From Trichosporon coremiiforme (taxonomy: Eukaryota > Basidiomycota > Tremellomycetes > Trichosporonales > Trichosporonaceae), in the NCBI GenBank assembly GCA_039545355.1, contig BCJJ01000005.1, positions 805,008-869,007 of the forward strand: a stretch of 64,000 bases of DNA, read 5' to 3'. The notes below the pieces were generated by a model. That model searched no databases, was not told the DNA's origin, and saw only the letters and a program-made list of their open reading frames with translations. Shown here piece by piece: positions 34,701 through 45,995 of this stretch; the first letter of the stretch is position 1; the number at the start of each line of letters is the position of its first letter. The position numbers and the translations under genes were made by a program.

Positions 34701-35132
34701 GAGGGCATCATACGCTGCGCTAGCGGTCAGCACCATCTTGGCGAGGCGCTTCAGCGTTCTGGCCGAGTGCTCGAGCGCTGCAAAGGTCGAGCGGCATAAC
34801 AGCGAGTCCGGGAGGGGTTCTGAGGGGACGGGGGCGTGGTGCGGCAGCCGGCTCGCGAACGGCGGTGATGGCTGCCCGTTCTGTCCCGGCTGTTGATTCA
34901 GAGCACCGTTGCCATTGGTGTACGGCTCGCTGTAGCTGTCTGGCGGGAGGGAGTGCTGGGGCAGGCGAGCGGAGGAGATGGAGCTGTGCACCGAAGGAGA
35001 CGAGGGGGGCTTGGCGAAGGCTGGGGAACTGTCCGAGTCTGTGCTGTGGACGGTGAGGCTGGGGGAGGGAGGAACGGGTGGGACAGGGGAGGCGCGGGGT
35101 CGTGATGTCGATGCCATGGCCGCTGGGGGCAT
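31735..35132 (-). CDS. BAR-PH-ArfGAP domain protein (centaurin-beta/ACAP-like)
   Basis: Five exons, 35132-34446, 34400-33164, 33128-32145, 32075-31868 and 31816-31735, encode 1065 residues. After a Ser/Pro-rich start, a BAR-type helical region spans ~115-345 (TFAALEHSARTLKRLAKMVL, QQHKFESAAKQYYSDTAAYL, VPPSSVVCLDLLVGMYGWV). A PH domain spans ~610-725 (KKEGVLWGTGTWEEL, RWDRIWVVLAHSKMYEYKD, DMKTWIYALCNAIEACI). A disordered Q/H/P-rich linker follows. The C-terminal ArfGAP domain has RCADCG, CIRCCGLHRGLGTHISKPRS and IQEYIQAKYVEARWV. This architecture stimulates GTP hydrolysis by Arf on curved endosomal or Golgi membranes. The catalytic Arg (HRGLG) is present. The spacing between the two CxxC pairs is wider than usual. 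Splicing of all five exons keeps frame. Confidence 0.88.
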
Positions 35133-37056
35133 GATGACAAGGAGACGTTATGGTCTTGTTATAATGGCGATGACCGTCTCTGTGATGGCTGAGGGTGAGG
35201 ATCGGCAGAGTAGAGTCCGTTGGCAAGATGATGAGCGTCCAGCCGTCAGAGTCCTGTCGACTCAGTCGACTGGACCTTGGGAGCCTTAGTGCGGGCGTGA
35301 TGTTTTGATCGAGGTGGATAACAAAATGGCCCCGGCGTAAACAAACTCATTAGACAGCATTAGACAGCCCCCTAATGGAAGCATTAGAAGCGGCCGAAAC
35401 GCTGTCTGAATTGGAGGTTGGCTGCATCTGCATACGCTTGTGTCCGCTCGTCCGCGCAAGCATACCCGCTCCGGCGGCCCCTCGCTGCATAGGGGCGACC
35501 CCTCTCCGTCTCCCTTTTCCTCTTTCCTGCGTCCAGCTCCGGCCTGAGCTGCCTGACCCTTGCTTGTATACAGCATTCGCTGGCCAGATTCCCTGGATGC
35601 GGTCCTGCAAGGAAGGATTCCTGGCATACACGCATACACGCATACATACGAGCGCGTCGAGGCGTGCCATGTGCACGTCAAGGATGCCGCCCAATCTCCT
35701 CACACCCACTGTGAGCAGTGCAGAGGTGCAAAATTTCGTCATGAGATTTGCCACGCCAACGACAAGAGATCAGCTGTCATGCTGGCGACACGGTCGACGC
35801 ATACGAGGCCATGGAGGAGAAGAAACCCTCGCGAACCTTGTTTGCCTCATGAACCGTTGGCAGAGATACCGGAGACGTGCCTTGAACCTTGTCCTCTGGT
35901 GAGCAGCTGATTCCCAGATCCCACCCTGCTCAGGCTGCCCCGATCGCACACCTGGGCCGGGAGCAAGACAACGTACGAGGCCCAAACGACGGGAACGCTC
36001 TGGACGACCACATGACGGCAGAGAGCAACCCCAGCTCAGATCGTCTAACTGGGTGACAAACGCAGGAACGCTGGAACATGACTTGGTTGGCCCACGTACG
36101 CTGCTACGTGTAGTGCAACGCGCTTTCCTGGCATGGCGCAAGTAGAGAGCCAGGGAGGAGCCGAGGAGAAGAAACGGCGGCCCGGAGCAAAAAAGAGTGG
36201 TGAAACGAGTCAGGTGTCCCGTCTTCCCTACCATCATCTGACCATCCGATCGGATCGACCCTTGCTAGCCCTTGCTCGCATCCTAATCCTAGCAGAAGCA
36301 AAACCCGAGTGTTCCTCGACGAGGGCAAGCCGCTTACTCTTTTGTGCCTCAGAAAGTTTGCGACGACCACATGCGAGCCCATGCCATGGACGGCCATGGA
36401 CTGCAGACAAGATGTGCCCTCTGTGGGCCGAAGCCACATTGCAGCCACACCGGGCCACACCGGACGTCTCCAAACACAAGTGAGCGTCAGAGGCTCGGAA
36501 GCGGGCTGTCGCGGACTCTTCCGCACCCATGTACACCCCGAAAGAAGAGCAGCCCGTGATCGCCCGTGCACCTGCGACTGACGCTTGAATTGCTCCATTA
36601 CTGTCTCCGCGCAGAGTGCGGGGTGAAATGCATCAGTCGCAAGCTAACCCACTCTGTCTCCATCGGTACTGTCGACGAGTCCCAGGTTGCCGCGAGCTCA
36701 GTCGCGTTCTGTGCATATACTCGAGGGGAACGGGTACACTCTCGATCTCGAACTCTGGCATAAGAAGGAAGTGGCTGCAATCTCGGTCTCAGTGGTACAG
36801 ACGACGCTCTACGAACGACAGACGGGAGGGCTGACACGCACCCGGAGTGCCACTGTTCCTCACCCAGGCTAGAACGGCACGTACTCTCCAGCCTGGACTG
36901 AGCAGTCCGGATAGGAGACGCTTCCCTTTCCCGCGATCGGGATCGACATGTCTCGGACTCTGCCCGGCCCTCCAGCTCGCCGCCTCGGCTGATATTAGTG
37001 AGCATACATGCATAATACAGATAGACGACATCAGTCGTGACAGTCCCAGTCTAAGC
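35133..37056. other. Gene-free interval of 1.9 kb
   Basis: Only short overlapping frames on both strands, with biased but non-protein-like composition (many Cys/Arg). No domain, RNA or transposon feature recognised. The left end carries the promoter of the ArfGAP gene, and the right end is the 3' flank of RPC25. Confidence 0.5.
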
Positions 37057-38036
37057 CTAAGCCTCCTCGGCGACCTCGGCCTCGGCGTACTCCTCTCCCT
37101 CGACCTCCCCCTCATCAGCTCCCTCTCCCCACCAGCTGATGAGTCCGAGTCCCTGCTCGCCCACAGCCGCCGTGATGCGGAACCCGGCGCTCTCGTAGGG
37201 ATCCTTCTGCTCCTCCTCCTCGTTATCGGGCGCCTTGGGGGGTCCGGGCTCGTGCTCGTTCCACTCGATCGAGTCGACGCGGAACCGGATCACCTCCCCC
37301 GTGTCGTAATAGAAGCGCTCGGCTTTCAGCGTGTTCTGCAGCTCCGACTCGTCCAGCTTCCGCTCGTCTTCGCCGGGGTACCAGAAGAACCGCCGCTCAT
37401 TCTCGTCGCTGCACTCGTTAGCTTGTCGTGACCCTTCGCAAAAGCTTATGATGCTTACTAGGCCGAGTTGTCCGGCAGCAGAGACGGCGGAATGTAGATG
37501 TCCTGGAAGAAGCCGAGGGACACTGATATCAGCTAAAGGGTACCGACGCGAGCTTACCTCGGATCCACTGCGGCGTCGTGCTCAGGATCTTTCCGAGAAT
37601 GACCTCGCCAAGAAACGGGGAGAACATCATTAGACGGAACGACACTGCTGTCAGCTGCTGCTTGAATCGATCTTAGCCTGCCCCCGTCCAAGGCTCTACC
37701 CACCTTTGTAGTACATCTGGCCGTTGCCCCATGTCACGCGTCCGTCCTCGGCCGTGAGAATGTCGTACACGGAGAGCGCGAGGCCACGCTCCTTGATCAG
37801 CTTGTTCGCGTACCTGTTGTTAGCTAAGAAGTATGAGGGAATCGAAGCTTGGAGCAACCCAAGGACATCTTCCCTCGGCAGCGCAGACCAGCAGCTCACT
37901 TCTTGTTCAGCGCATCCTGGATGGTCACCGCGGAGTTGATCCCGAACGTCTTCGGAGCGACGGGTACTGTGTCCTGGTCTGTCAGCTACACACGATGCGT
38001 GAGTGAGCTCACCCTAACGGCGATGAGGTTGAACAT
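37057..38036 (-). CDS. RPC25: DNA-directed RNA polymerase III subunit Rpc25/RPC8
   Basis: Six exons, 38036-38013 (24 nt), 37973-37900, 37813-37704, 37644-37558, 37522-37459 and 37408-37057, encode 236 residues. The protein starts MFNLIAVRDTVPVAP. It contains the N-terminal SHS2-like domain (ALNKKYANKLIKERGLALSV, then GQMYYKVSFRLMMFSPFLGE) and the OB/S1-type C-terminal domain of RPC8 (LGFFQDIYIPPSLLP, ERRFFWYPGED, FYYDTGEVIRFRVDSIEW, then GLGLISWWGE). Length is close to human RPC8 (204) and yeast Rpc25 (212), plus a short acidic tail. With Rpc17 it forms the Pol III stalk needed for initiation at tRNA and 5S genes. One donor is the unusual GTGGGT. Divergent from RIM2. Confidence 0.92.
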
Positions 38037-38568
38037 CTCATCGGCTTGCGCTGCGGGCGGATGAGTGCTCTTCTCTGGGTCTGGTCACAACAAAGGCGCT
38101 CACTGTCGTCAGAAACTTGCGGACCTCCACTCTGTTGCTCTCTCTACAATCATTTTGCTTCCGCTGCTCCTCCACGGTGAGGGACCGTACAGTGGAGAGG
38201 TTAGCAGGACCAAATATGTAACCGCAGGAGACCAGCTGGACCACGTGGCCGTGCGCCGGTAAGGGGGGTCGGACGTCATCCTGCCCTAATAATTTCTGCG
38301 TCGGGAAATGAAATCTTGCCCGCTGGACGGCGCCGCTTAACCAACTCCAAGATACGATTTGCAGTCGGCTGTCACACTCACATCAATCTTACTTTTCCAT
38401 CAGCAGCTTACCTCCCCTCGTCCTTCGTCCCGTCGTCGGTCGCCCTCCCTGTTCTCTCGGACCTTTGTTTGTCTCTCGTCTCGTGTGACCTGAGAACACC
38501 CTCGACGCCTTCGCCCCCGGCTATCACTTTCGACCCCGCCCCCGTTCTCGCCGACAGCACCACCCCGC
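38037..38568. promoter_or_regulatory. Divergent promoter region RPC25 / RIM2
   Basis: 532 bases between divergent starts. The RIM2-proximal half is a pyrimidine-rich leader. No obvious TATA box. Confidence 0.4.
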
Positions 38569-39804
38569 ATGTCCACCACGGCTAGCACCAGCGCTGCTGG
38601 TTCTAGCACCCCCGTCGTGCCATTACCCCGCAAGAAGAAGCAGCTGCAGGGATGGCAGCACTCGCTTGCTGGATCGTGAGCCCCCCTTTCCAGACAACGC
38701 TAACTTCAGACTCGGCGGCATGGCCGGAGCGATCGTGACATCCCCGTTCGACGTGGTCAAGACGCGCCTGCAGTCCGACCTGTTCCGGAACGACACGTCG
38801 CAGAGTGCGCACCTACTCGGCGCTGAGGCTCGGGCCGCTGATGCCGCAGCCGCCAAGAAAATGCCCCCCCGCTCCGCCCTCAGCAGGACCATGTATCAGT
38901 TTGTCGACACCGTGTACCTCATCAAGCGGATAGGCGTCGAGGAGGGATGGCGCGCGCTGTACAAGGGTCTCGGACCGAGTCTAGTTGGAATTATTCCTGC
39001 CCGGTAAGTCGACAGCGCCCGCTAGGACATTGCATGGCGAATGTAGGGGGGCCGGCGCTGACATCCAGTGCGATCAACTTCTACTTCTACCCGACGTCCA
39101 AGGCGTTCCTGGCGCGGACGTTCCCGAACGCGCCTACTGAGTCCGAGGGCCAGACGAGCGAGGACTCGCCACTCGTGCACCTCGGCGCGGCGGTTATTGC
39201 CGGCGTGTGCACCGCGACGGGCACGAACCCGATCTGGGTCGTCAAGACCCGTCTCCAGCTGAGTGCGCGTAAGCGTGCTGAGTCGCTCGCCGTTCGGTCG
39301 GCTCAGAAGGCGGCTCACACGCCCCTGGCTCAGCGCGCGCCCGCCACGTCCGCCGTGGCGATGACGGTCGACATTATGCGCAACGAGGGCATTGCAGGCC
39401 TGTACCGCGGTCTCTCGGCTTCGTACCTTGGAGTGAGCGAGGGTGTGATCCAGTGGGTGCTGTACGAGCGCTTCAAGCGGCTCGGAAGGCAGGCCGCCGG
39501 CGACCTCGAGAAGCAGTCCTGGGCCTCTTACGTCGGAACCGTCGTCGGCGCGTCTGGTGGCGCCAAGGCCGTCGCCTCGCTCATCACGTACCCGCACGAG
39601 GTCATTCGTACGCGCCTCCGACAGCCCGCCGTCAACGGCATCGTCAAGTACACCGGCCTGCTGCAGACGCTGAAGCTTATTGTGAAGGAGGAGGGTGTCG
39701 CGAGCCTGTACTCGGGTCTGACGGCACACATGTTCCGCGTCGTGCCCAATGCCGCGTGCATGTTCCTCATCTACGAGCTGGTCGCGAACAAGCTGGGCCA
39801 GTAA
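38569..39804 (+). CDS. RIM2: Mitochondrial pyrimidine-nucleotide carrier (Rim2/SLC25A33-36)
   Basis: Three exons, 38569-38675, 38710-39003 and 39069-39804, encode 378 residues, almost the same length as yeast Rim2 (377). Three mitochondrial-carrier repeats are visible, with signatures SPFDVVKTRLQ, NPIWVVKTRLQ and YPHEVIRTRLR. Each is followed by a matrix helix and a G-rich second helix (YKGLGPSLVGIIPARAI, YRGLSASYLGVSEGVIQW, YSGLTAHMFRVVPNAACMF). The loop in repeat one is extended by an Ala/Lys-rich insert (~residues 60-100), as in Rim2. VSEGVIQWVLYE is characteristic of the pyrimidine-nucleotide carrier branch. It exchanges (deoxy)pyrimidine nucleotides across the inner membrane, supporting mitochondrial DNA and iron homeostasis. 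Confidence 0.9.
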
Positions 39805-40549
39805 GCGCCGAGCGCAGCGAGGCTTTGGACATGATCTAGCAATACCCGCCCCCGTCATTCATAGATACTGCATTTTACCCCCACTCGATGTATCATTACC
39901 ATTTTTGAGCTCATGTACGACTACTACTCACACGACCAAATGACGAGTGACGGAGTCGCGAAAATCAGTCGCTGAATAGAGTGAACCTCACTCGCTCGGT
40001 GAATTGTCGGGTGTCGGCTGGTCTAATTTTTCCAAGCCATTGCTCGGCGTCTTCCGATCTGCCGCCATCAGGTCACCAACAGTGTAGTCTGTGTCTGGAG
40101 CCTGGATGACAGCTGTTGGATTGCAGAAATCCCCCAGCATAATGACTAGACACCGATGGAATGCAGTCTGACATATTTGCGGCGGCCAGGCAAGATCCGA
40201 AGGGTCAGGACCGATTACGCTTGACGCTGACGACGCCCAGCCGCCTCCGCCTGGCTCTCTGGCAGCAGAGTTTGGCTCGACCACGGACCAGAGCCCGCCT
40301 ATCAACCGCTGCCATTCTTGCGCACATCTCGACTCAGTGGCGACGTCGGGTCCTGCGCCTGCTACGCAGAGTACTCTCTGAATGACCAGGCATAGACAAC
40401 GCCTATCCTACACTCCGATAGACTGACCGCGAATGATCCCCGCGCCGAGCTCCTGCCTTCCAACTCTGCGTCAATGCGTAATGTAATACATCCCGGCATC
40501 CTATCCGAGCTCCTCAAGCTGTTAAGACTGCATAGCAACCGAGAGACGC
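39805..40549. other. Gene-free convergent interval
   Basis: 0.75 kb between the RIM2 and eL42 3' ends. Short antisense frames around 39.99-40.39 kb lack coding character or recognisable domains. Confidence 0.5.
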
Positions 40550-41116
40550 TTAGAAAGAGATGGCAGCGCCGCGCTGCTTCTTGTCACCGCCGAGCTCGAA
40601 GTGCTTGCAACGCTTGAGGGAGATCTGGTGCTTGGACTTGCACGAGGTGCACTCAAGACGAAGGACAACCTTCTTGGTCTGAAAAGGTTAGCTACAGTGC
40701 AAATCAACACCGCAGCTGGCGCTGCGGTAGCGAATACTCACGGTCTTGGCCTTCTTGTGGAAGACGGGCTTGGTCTGACCACCGTAACCGCTCTGCTTCC
40801 TGTCGTAACGACGCTTACCCTGGGCGGAAAGCGAGTCCTTGCCCTTCTTGTACTGGGTAACCTTGTGGGGGGTGTGCTTCTTGCAAGTCTTGTGCTTGCA
40901 GTAAGTGCGGCGGGTCCTGCGATGGTTAGTGACCGCAAAAGGCGTGTCGGAAAAAGGTATCGAGAAACAAGGTCCCACGTTGCGGTCCGACAAACATGCA
41001 CGCAGCAACAAAAAGACGCATGAATCGCGAAGCGCATCAAACGTTCGTCGGAGAGCAGCCCAGTCTCATTTCTTGTCGTTTCGTAGTGCCAAAACTCACT
41101 TAGGAATGTTGACCAT
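40550..41116 (-). CDS. RPL44: 60S ribosomal protein eL42 (L44/L36A)
   Basis: Three exons, 41116-41100 (17 nt), 40916-40742 and 40678-40550, encode exactly 106 residues, the universal length of this protein. The sequence starts [20 protein letters not shown]. It includes [19 protein letters not shown] and [14 protein letters not shown], and ends [13 protein letters not shown]. The zinc-ligand Cys pairs are intact. It sits near the E-site of the large ribosomal subunit. Residue 56 is Pro, the form associated with cycloheximide sensitivity in yeasts. The first intron is 183 nt, long for this window. It follows only five complete codons, a layout common for ribosomal protein genes. A CTGAC...CCAG just before the ATG suggests a possible additional leader intron. 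Confidence 0.97.
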
Positions 41117-43143
41117 TTTGTCTGGTAAAAGTCAGCAAGAGTAATGATGGATTGGAAAGAACGCGGCGACAAGCGACTAAAAAGCAACTGCAGTGGGCGA
41201 AAGACGGGTCCGGAAAGGTGAGGGAAAAAGTTGAATCGTCCACGTTCAAAGTCGAGACGTCTGCGCGCTTCGGTGCCGGGTGCGCGTGTAAAATCGCAGC
41301 AGTTCCTCCACTTTGGTCGCACTTCCAGAGCGCTTCGGGTCGACATGAATAACAGGTTTCCCGTAATCAGAACACCTGCACGATCACAGCAACATCCAGC
41401 AGCACCCAACATCGTTCCAACAGCATTTCGTCCTCTGATCGTTCCAACCTCCAATTTCGACGTTCCGTTTCCAACTTCTCAGTCCTCCCTTCCGGCAATA
41501 GTTTCCCCCTGTCTGTCATGTCGTTCGTCTCGCATGTCGGTGTCGTTCGTCGCAATGCAGTCGCCGCAGTCGTCGAGTCGCGCGTTCCCGCTAGCACTCA
41601 CCGGAGTCGGAGGGTCGGTTGACGGTTGAGAGAAGACCTGCCTGCAGCTGACCTCGAAAGTCGGTCAGGCCACAGTGCCAGCCAAGTTTGGCGGGGTTTT
41701 CGGCGGTTCGGCGTTAAAACCACGTGTTAGCCACTTTATGTGGCACTCGTCCTACAGCCTGGCCACATACTTTATCGTATCTGCGCTGCATGAACTACCA
41801 CTGCATGCATCACCTGTGGCTGCAGGTGCGCATCGTGAGGCGTAGTGACACATGCTGGTAGTGCACAGGTTGCCTATGGCTTAGTTTCTGGAAGAGCTGC
41901 GTTGCATAAGCCAAGCAGCCGTCACGCTGCCATTCCTGACGGAAGCCCTCTGATACTGCCAAAACAAAACAACGACATCCCATATGCAAGCGACTCTTCG
42001 CAGCCTGCGAACGCTGACCATGATGATGAGAAAGTTCCGACAGACATCACGGAGGCAGCGATGTATGCGTCATCAGAGAGCGTGGGCTGTGTCACAGCCA
42101 CTGGCTCACGCGAAGGGGCGTCTAACGCGTCCAGTCATGATCGCTGCACAAGCACGCAAAGGCGATGACGAGGGGTGCTCAGGACGGTGATGCGGTAATG
42201 GTCGCTGGAATAGGAAGGTGCCGATCAGAGACAGAGACGCGTGCATGAGGGACTAGGAAGCGCCTCTCTCCCCAGATTGGAAAAGCAGGAGACGATCTTG
42301 CGGATTCGAACTTGTGACTGGAAGAAGGGCGCTACGCTTGCCGCTTCTGGTTGATGCGGCTTCAGGTCTCTAGCCTGGCAGTGCACCTGGTCGCCCCTTC
42401 ACTCGCCAGGCACCTCCCTGTCCGCACTCGCCTGCTGTGATCAGCCGCGGCCTCGTCCCCCTCTCGCCGTTCGCCACCCCGCATTACCCACATGGCGAAC
42501 CCTGAGCTTGCCTGAGCCTGTCCCCTGCCCAGCCCGCCTCACCTGTGTCCTCTTGCTTCGTCCTCCCACATTACCGACCGTACCCCGCTTGACTCCCATT
42601 CCATCCACCAGATCCTCGGCCTTCGCCAGAGGTCTACATCATCGTTCTCAATCTTCGTGCTTTCTACACCCCCTTGACTTGTCTACGCCGCGACTCTCTC
42701 TCCACTGGTCCCGGTATCTCACGCCCTTATTGAGCCCGGAGTTGCTTGCTCCACCACCCGCGACTCCCCGCCCCTTCAAAGTCCCCTATTGCCACTCAAG
42801 GGCAGCGCTCACTGAGAGATCGTCCTTTAGCTATACCCAAAGTTGTGAGTGTCACATCATCGCCAATCACTTCATTGTCAAACCGTCTTCCACCGTTCAC
42901 GGAGTGTGTCATAAGCTCGCCCGCGCACGTTGCCATTGTTGTTATCTGCCGCTCGGACCCCCTCTTGTGGCTGGGGATAGGTGGGGTGTCGCCCCCTATC
43001 TGATTCCATTTCCACACGACCGCTTACTCTACCCCACTTCACACACTCGGCAATCTGTCCAGCGCACCGTTTCTGACACGCACCAGGTAGAAACCCCAGC
43101 TTTATCTGTTGCCTCATTACCCCGCGGGGTTCACTGCTGTCCA
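41117..43143. promoter_or_regulatory. Long divergent region eL42 / SSH4 with pyrimidine-rich leader
   Basis: 2.0 kb without a defended gene. The last ~640 bases before the SSH4 ATG are pyrimidine-rich. They stay open in the SSH4 frame from about 42508 but lack any in-frame ATG. This looks like a long 5' leader. A GTTCGAATCC word (minus strand, about 42302-42311) resembles a tRNA B box, but no cloverleaf forms. Confidence 0.45.
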
Positions 43144-45216
43144 ATGGACACCTCGACCATGTCCTTCTCGGACGAGCAAGTCGCCTCCTCCGAAAGAATA
43201 GCGACATCCTTGGCTCCCACCGATCAGATCGAGCCCTCTCCGTGGATGACTCACACGATGCCTCCTCCTACCAAGATGGAAGGCAAATCCGTCCATTCTC
43301 GGCCAGCCCTCGACAGCGTCCCCCTCAAGTCGTATGAGGAGGTCGCCTACGTCAGGGTCGAGACTCCGGACGTCAAGACGCTTACCTACGACGACGATGG
43401 ACCACCCACGATCCTCATTGTCTTCATTCCGATTCTCGTTGTTCTCGTCACGGTTCTCCTGGGCGTTTTGATGTTCCTCATCGCCCTGCTATGCATGAAA
43501 CGCCAGCGCGGCATCCGTCTCATGGAGGATGGTGGACCCCTCGATCTCAGCAAGGGAGACGGCGTTATCGGTGAAGGTGGGACGGAAGGTGTTGAGCAAC
43601 GCTGGCTTGAGACCGCCGACCCCGATGTTCAGGAAGCTTACAAGCGTGCCAAGGGTGGGCTACTTGGGACGATTGAATGCTGACGTTCAGACTGGCAGAC
43701 TCAGTACTCGCCCTCGTCCGTTCCAACGGATATCACGTTATCCCAGTTCCTCTCGATCCAGGAGAAGGGCGTCTCGGCATGGGCGTTCGAACCTGACTAC
43801 GAGGAGAATCTGTCGCTGTTCGTGCAATCTCGCACGGAGATTACTTTCCTTTCGGATGGCCCTGGCATGCCGGTTCGCGAGGGCGGTGGCAACTCCGTCA
43901 TGGCGAACCTGCCCTTACCCAAGGTTAACGAGGTGTACTATTGGGAAGTCAAGCTGTTCGAGAAGGCCCCGGCGACTGAGGTGGCGATCGGTCTCGCCAC
44001 GAAGCCTTACCCGTCTTTCCGTCTTCCAGGCTGGAACAAGTTCTCGGTCGCCTACTTCTCTTCGGACGGTTTCAAGTCTCACAACTATCCATTCACCGCT
44101 TCGTCCTATGGCCCTCCGCTTGCCGAGGGTGATGTCCTAGGTGTCGGTTACCGTCCGAGGACCGGAACTGTGTTCTTCACTCGCAATGGCAGGAAGCTTG
44201 AGGACTGTTACACAGGCCTCAACCGTCTCAACCTTTTCCCCACCGTCGGAGCGAACGGACCTTGCACGCTTCATGTTAATCTCGGCCAGGCCGGATTTGT
44301 CTTCATCGAGGCCAACGTCAAGAAGTGGGGTCTCGCTCCCATGGTTGGAACTCTGGCCCCGCCTCCAGCTTACGGCAGCGAACGTGGTAGCATTCTCTTG
44401 GATGCTGGCTACGGTACGCCCGGAGCGTCGAACTCGCACCCGAACCTCAGCGGTATCAGTGCGCTTTTGGAGGCTGCCCGTGCCCGTGCTGCAGCTCAGA
44501 TGAACGGCGGCCAAGTCGCTCGCGCCATCCCTGTCGGCACTCCGCCTCCGCCCGGATCCAGTGGATCCAGCAGACGACACCGTCGAAACCCCTCTCACCC
44601 CGTCGCCCCCTCCCCCCTTCGCTCTGGTGAGGGTGGCCCAGGACCCTCGACGCAGCGCAACCAAGCTGGCGGTACCAACTACGTGTCCCCGACCGACACC
44701 CCGCTTGTCGCTCCTCGCGTTCCTCCTGCTGATGTGGACATCGTGTCTGACGACGGCTACGACTCCGCCACGAGTACCGCCTCGAGCCACCGTTCGCCTC
44801 ACAACCCCCCGACGCCCAACGTTCTCGATATTTCGCTGCACTCTCTCCGCGGAGAGAACTACTTCGAGCGCAGTGGGCGTACGTCCGCGACTACCTCGGA
44901 CAGCAGTAACGGCAGCTTGGCTCCGTCTGCGGCGGAGAGCCGAGCGTCTTCTGGCAGGTCCAGCTCCACGGCTCGACCCAACATGGACCGCGTCCCTTCG
45001 TACGGTCCCCCGGCCGACTCGCCGCCTCCTCCCGGCTACGCGCCGCTGGACCCCCACATGTACTCCCAGGGCCTTCCTGGCGACCTTCCGGAGGACCTCA
45101 TCAACCAAGCCATCGCTGCCATGAGCGAGCCTGAGCGCCCTGCGTCCCAGCCCTCACCACCGCGCTCTGGCGGTCCTCTCAACTGGATCCGAGACCGGGT
45201 CGGACGGAGCGACTAG
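43144..45216 (+). CDS. SSH4: SPRY-domain membrane protein, Ssh4/Ear1-type Rsp5 adaptor
   Basis: Two exons, 43144-43654 and 43691-45216, with a 36-nt intron using a GTGGGC donor encode 678 residues. A short N-terminal tail is followed by one strong transmembrane helix (~residues 95-120; ILIVFIPILVVLVTVLLGVL) and a cytosolic KRQRG stop-transfer. The SPRY domain (~200-400) has YYWEVKLFEKAPATEVAIGL, YFSSDGFKSHNYPF, GDVLGVGYRP and GTVFFTRNGRKLED. A disordered Ser/Pro tail carries PPAY and PPGY motifs. TM plus SPRY plus PPxY is the architecture of Ssh4/Ear1, endosomal adaptors that recruit the ubiquitin ligase Rsp5/Nedd4 to sort membrane proteins to the vacuole. Start is the first in-frame ATG. Confidence 0.85.
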
Positions 45217-45995
45217 TTGTGTACCCATTGTTGTTGACATGCATTGATACCTATCCAGGCTGATTTGTACCGTGTCGGTTGGGTTCACATCCGATACGCA
45301 GATTGTAGATTTGTGATACTAGAGAACCATGCATTTCCGATCCACGGCCACAAGTCTAGTGATAAGAACCACTTGATAGCGATCCTGGAGGATTAGAATA
45401 GGTCCGCACGTGTACTAATCGTCATGACTTAATGACCGCCGAGCGAACTACGTCTGCCGTTCTGCGCGAGTGCAGCGGTTGCAGAGTATCGAGATGCGAT
45501 TCGCACAAGTTGGTCGTGGGTTGCCCCACTGCGAGGGCCGGAAAGGAGGTGACGGCAGTAACGGTCGGTTGCATCGGCTGATTGTTGGTGGATGGGGCTG
45601 TGGGGAGGGCAGCGTCTGGGACCGATCGAGCGGGTGCGCGTGCGGGCTGGGTGGCGCGTGGGGGACCGGGTGTGGCCTGGACGTATACCCTCCACCGGAA
45701 AGACCAGGCAAGCCTGACAGTCTGGAGCATTCTCGCTCCGTACTTCGTCTCTCCGTGCTCCCTGGCCACCGCGGACCATCGACATCGCCGACGCCTGTCC
45801 CCCTCCGAACCCCCAAGGCAAGGCACGCGAGGCATCGTCCTCCGAGCCTTTGCCTTTCTCACTTCCCTATCCCTCATCACCGACACACAAACAATCACCC
45901 GCGGCGGACTTCAGGTACACTCGACACTACGCTCGACTAGCCTGTCAACAACCTAGAGTCCGCGATTCAACTGCGCACTCCATCTCTTACCGACC
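45217..45995. other. Intergenic region upstream of the Stb6-like gene
   Basis: 0.78 kb. The right half is CT-rich leader-like sequence. Overlapping short frames on the minus strand near 45.42-45.90 kb are not gene-like. Confidence 0.45.

Noticed and set aside
36104..36598. 164-codon minus-strand frame and several overlapping frames at 35.3-36.9 kb
   Set aside because: Multiple frames of similar length on both strands, Cys/Arg/Ser-biased, without domains or splice-compatible structure.
40917..41099. snoRNA inside the long eL42 intron
   Set aside because: I looked for paired C (RTGATGA) and D (CTGA) boxes and found no convincing pair.
42300..42420. tRNA-like word GTTCGAATCC on the minus strand
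   Set aside because: No matching T-stem, acceptor stem or D-arm could be folded around it. At best a decayed fragment.
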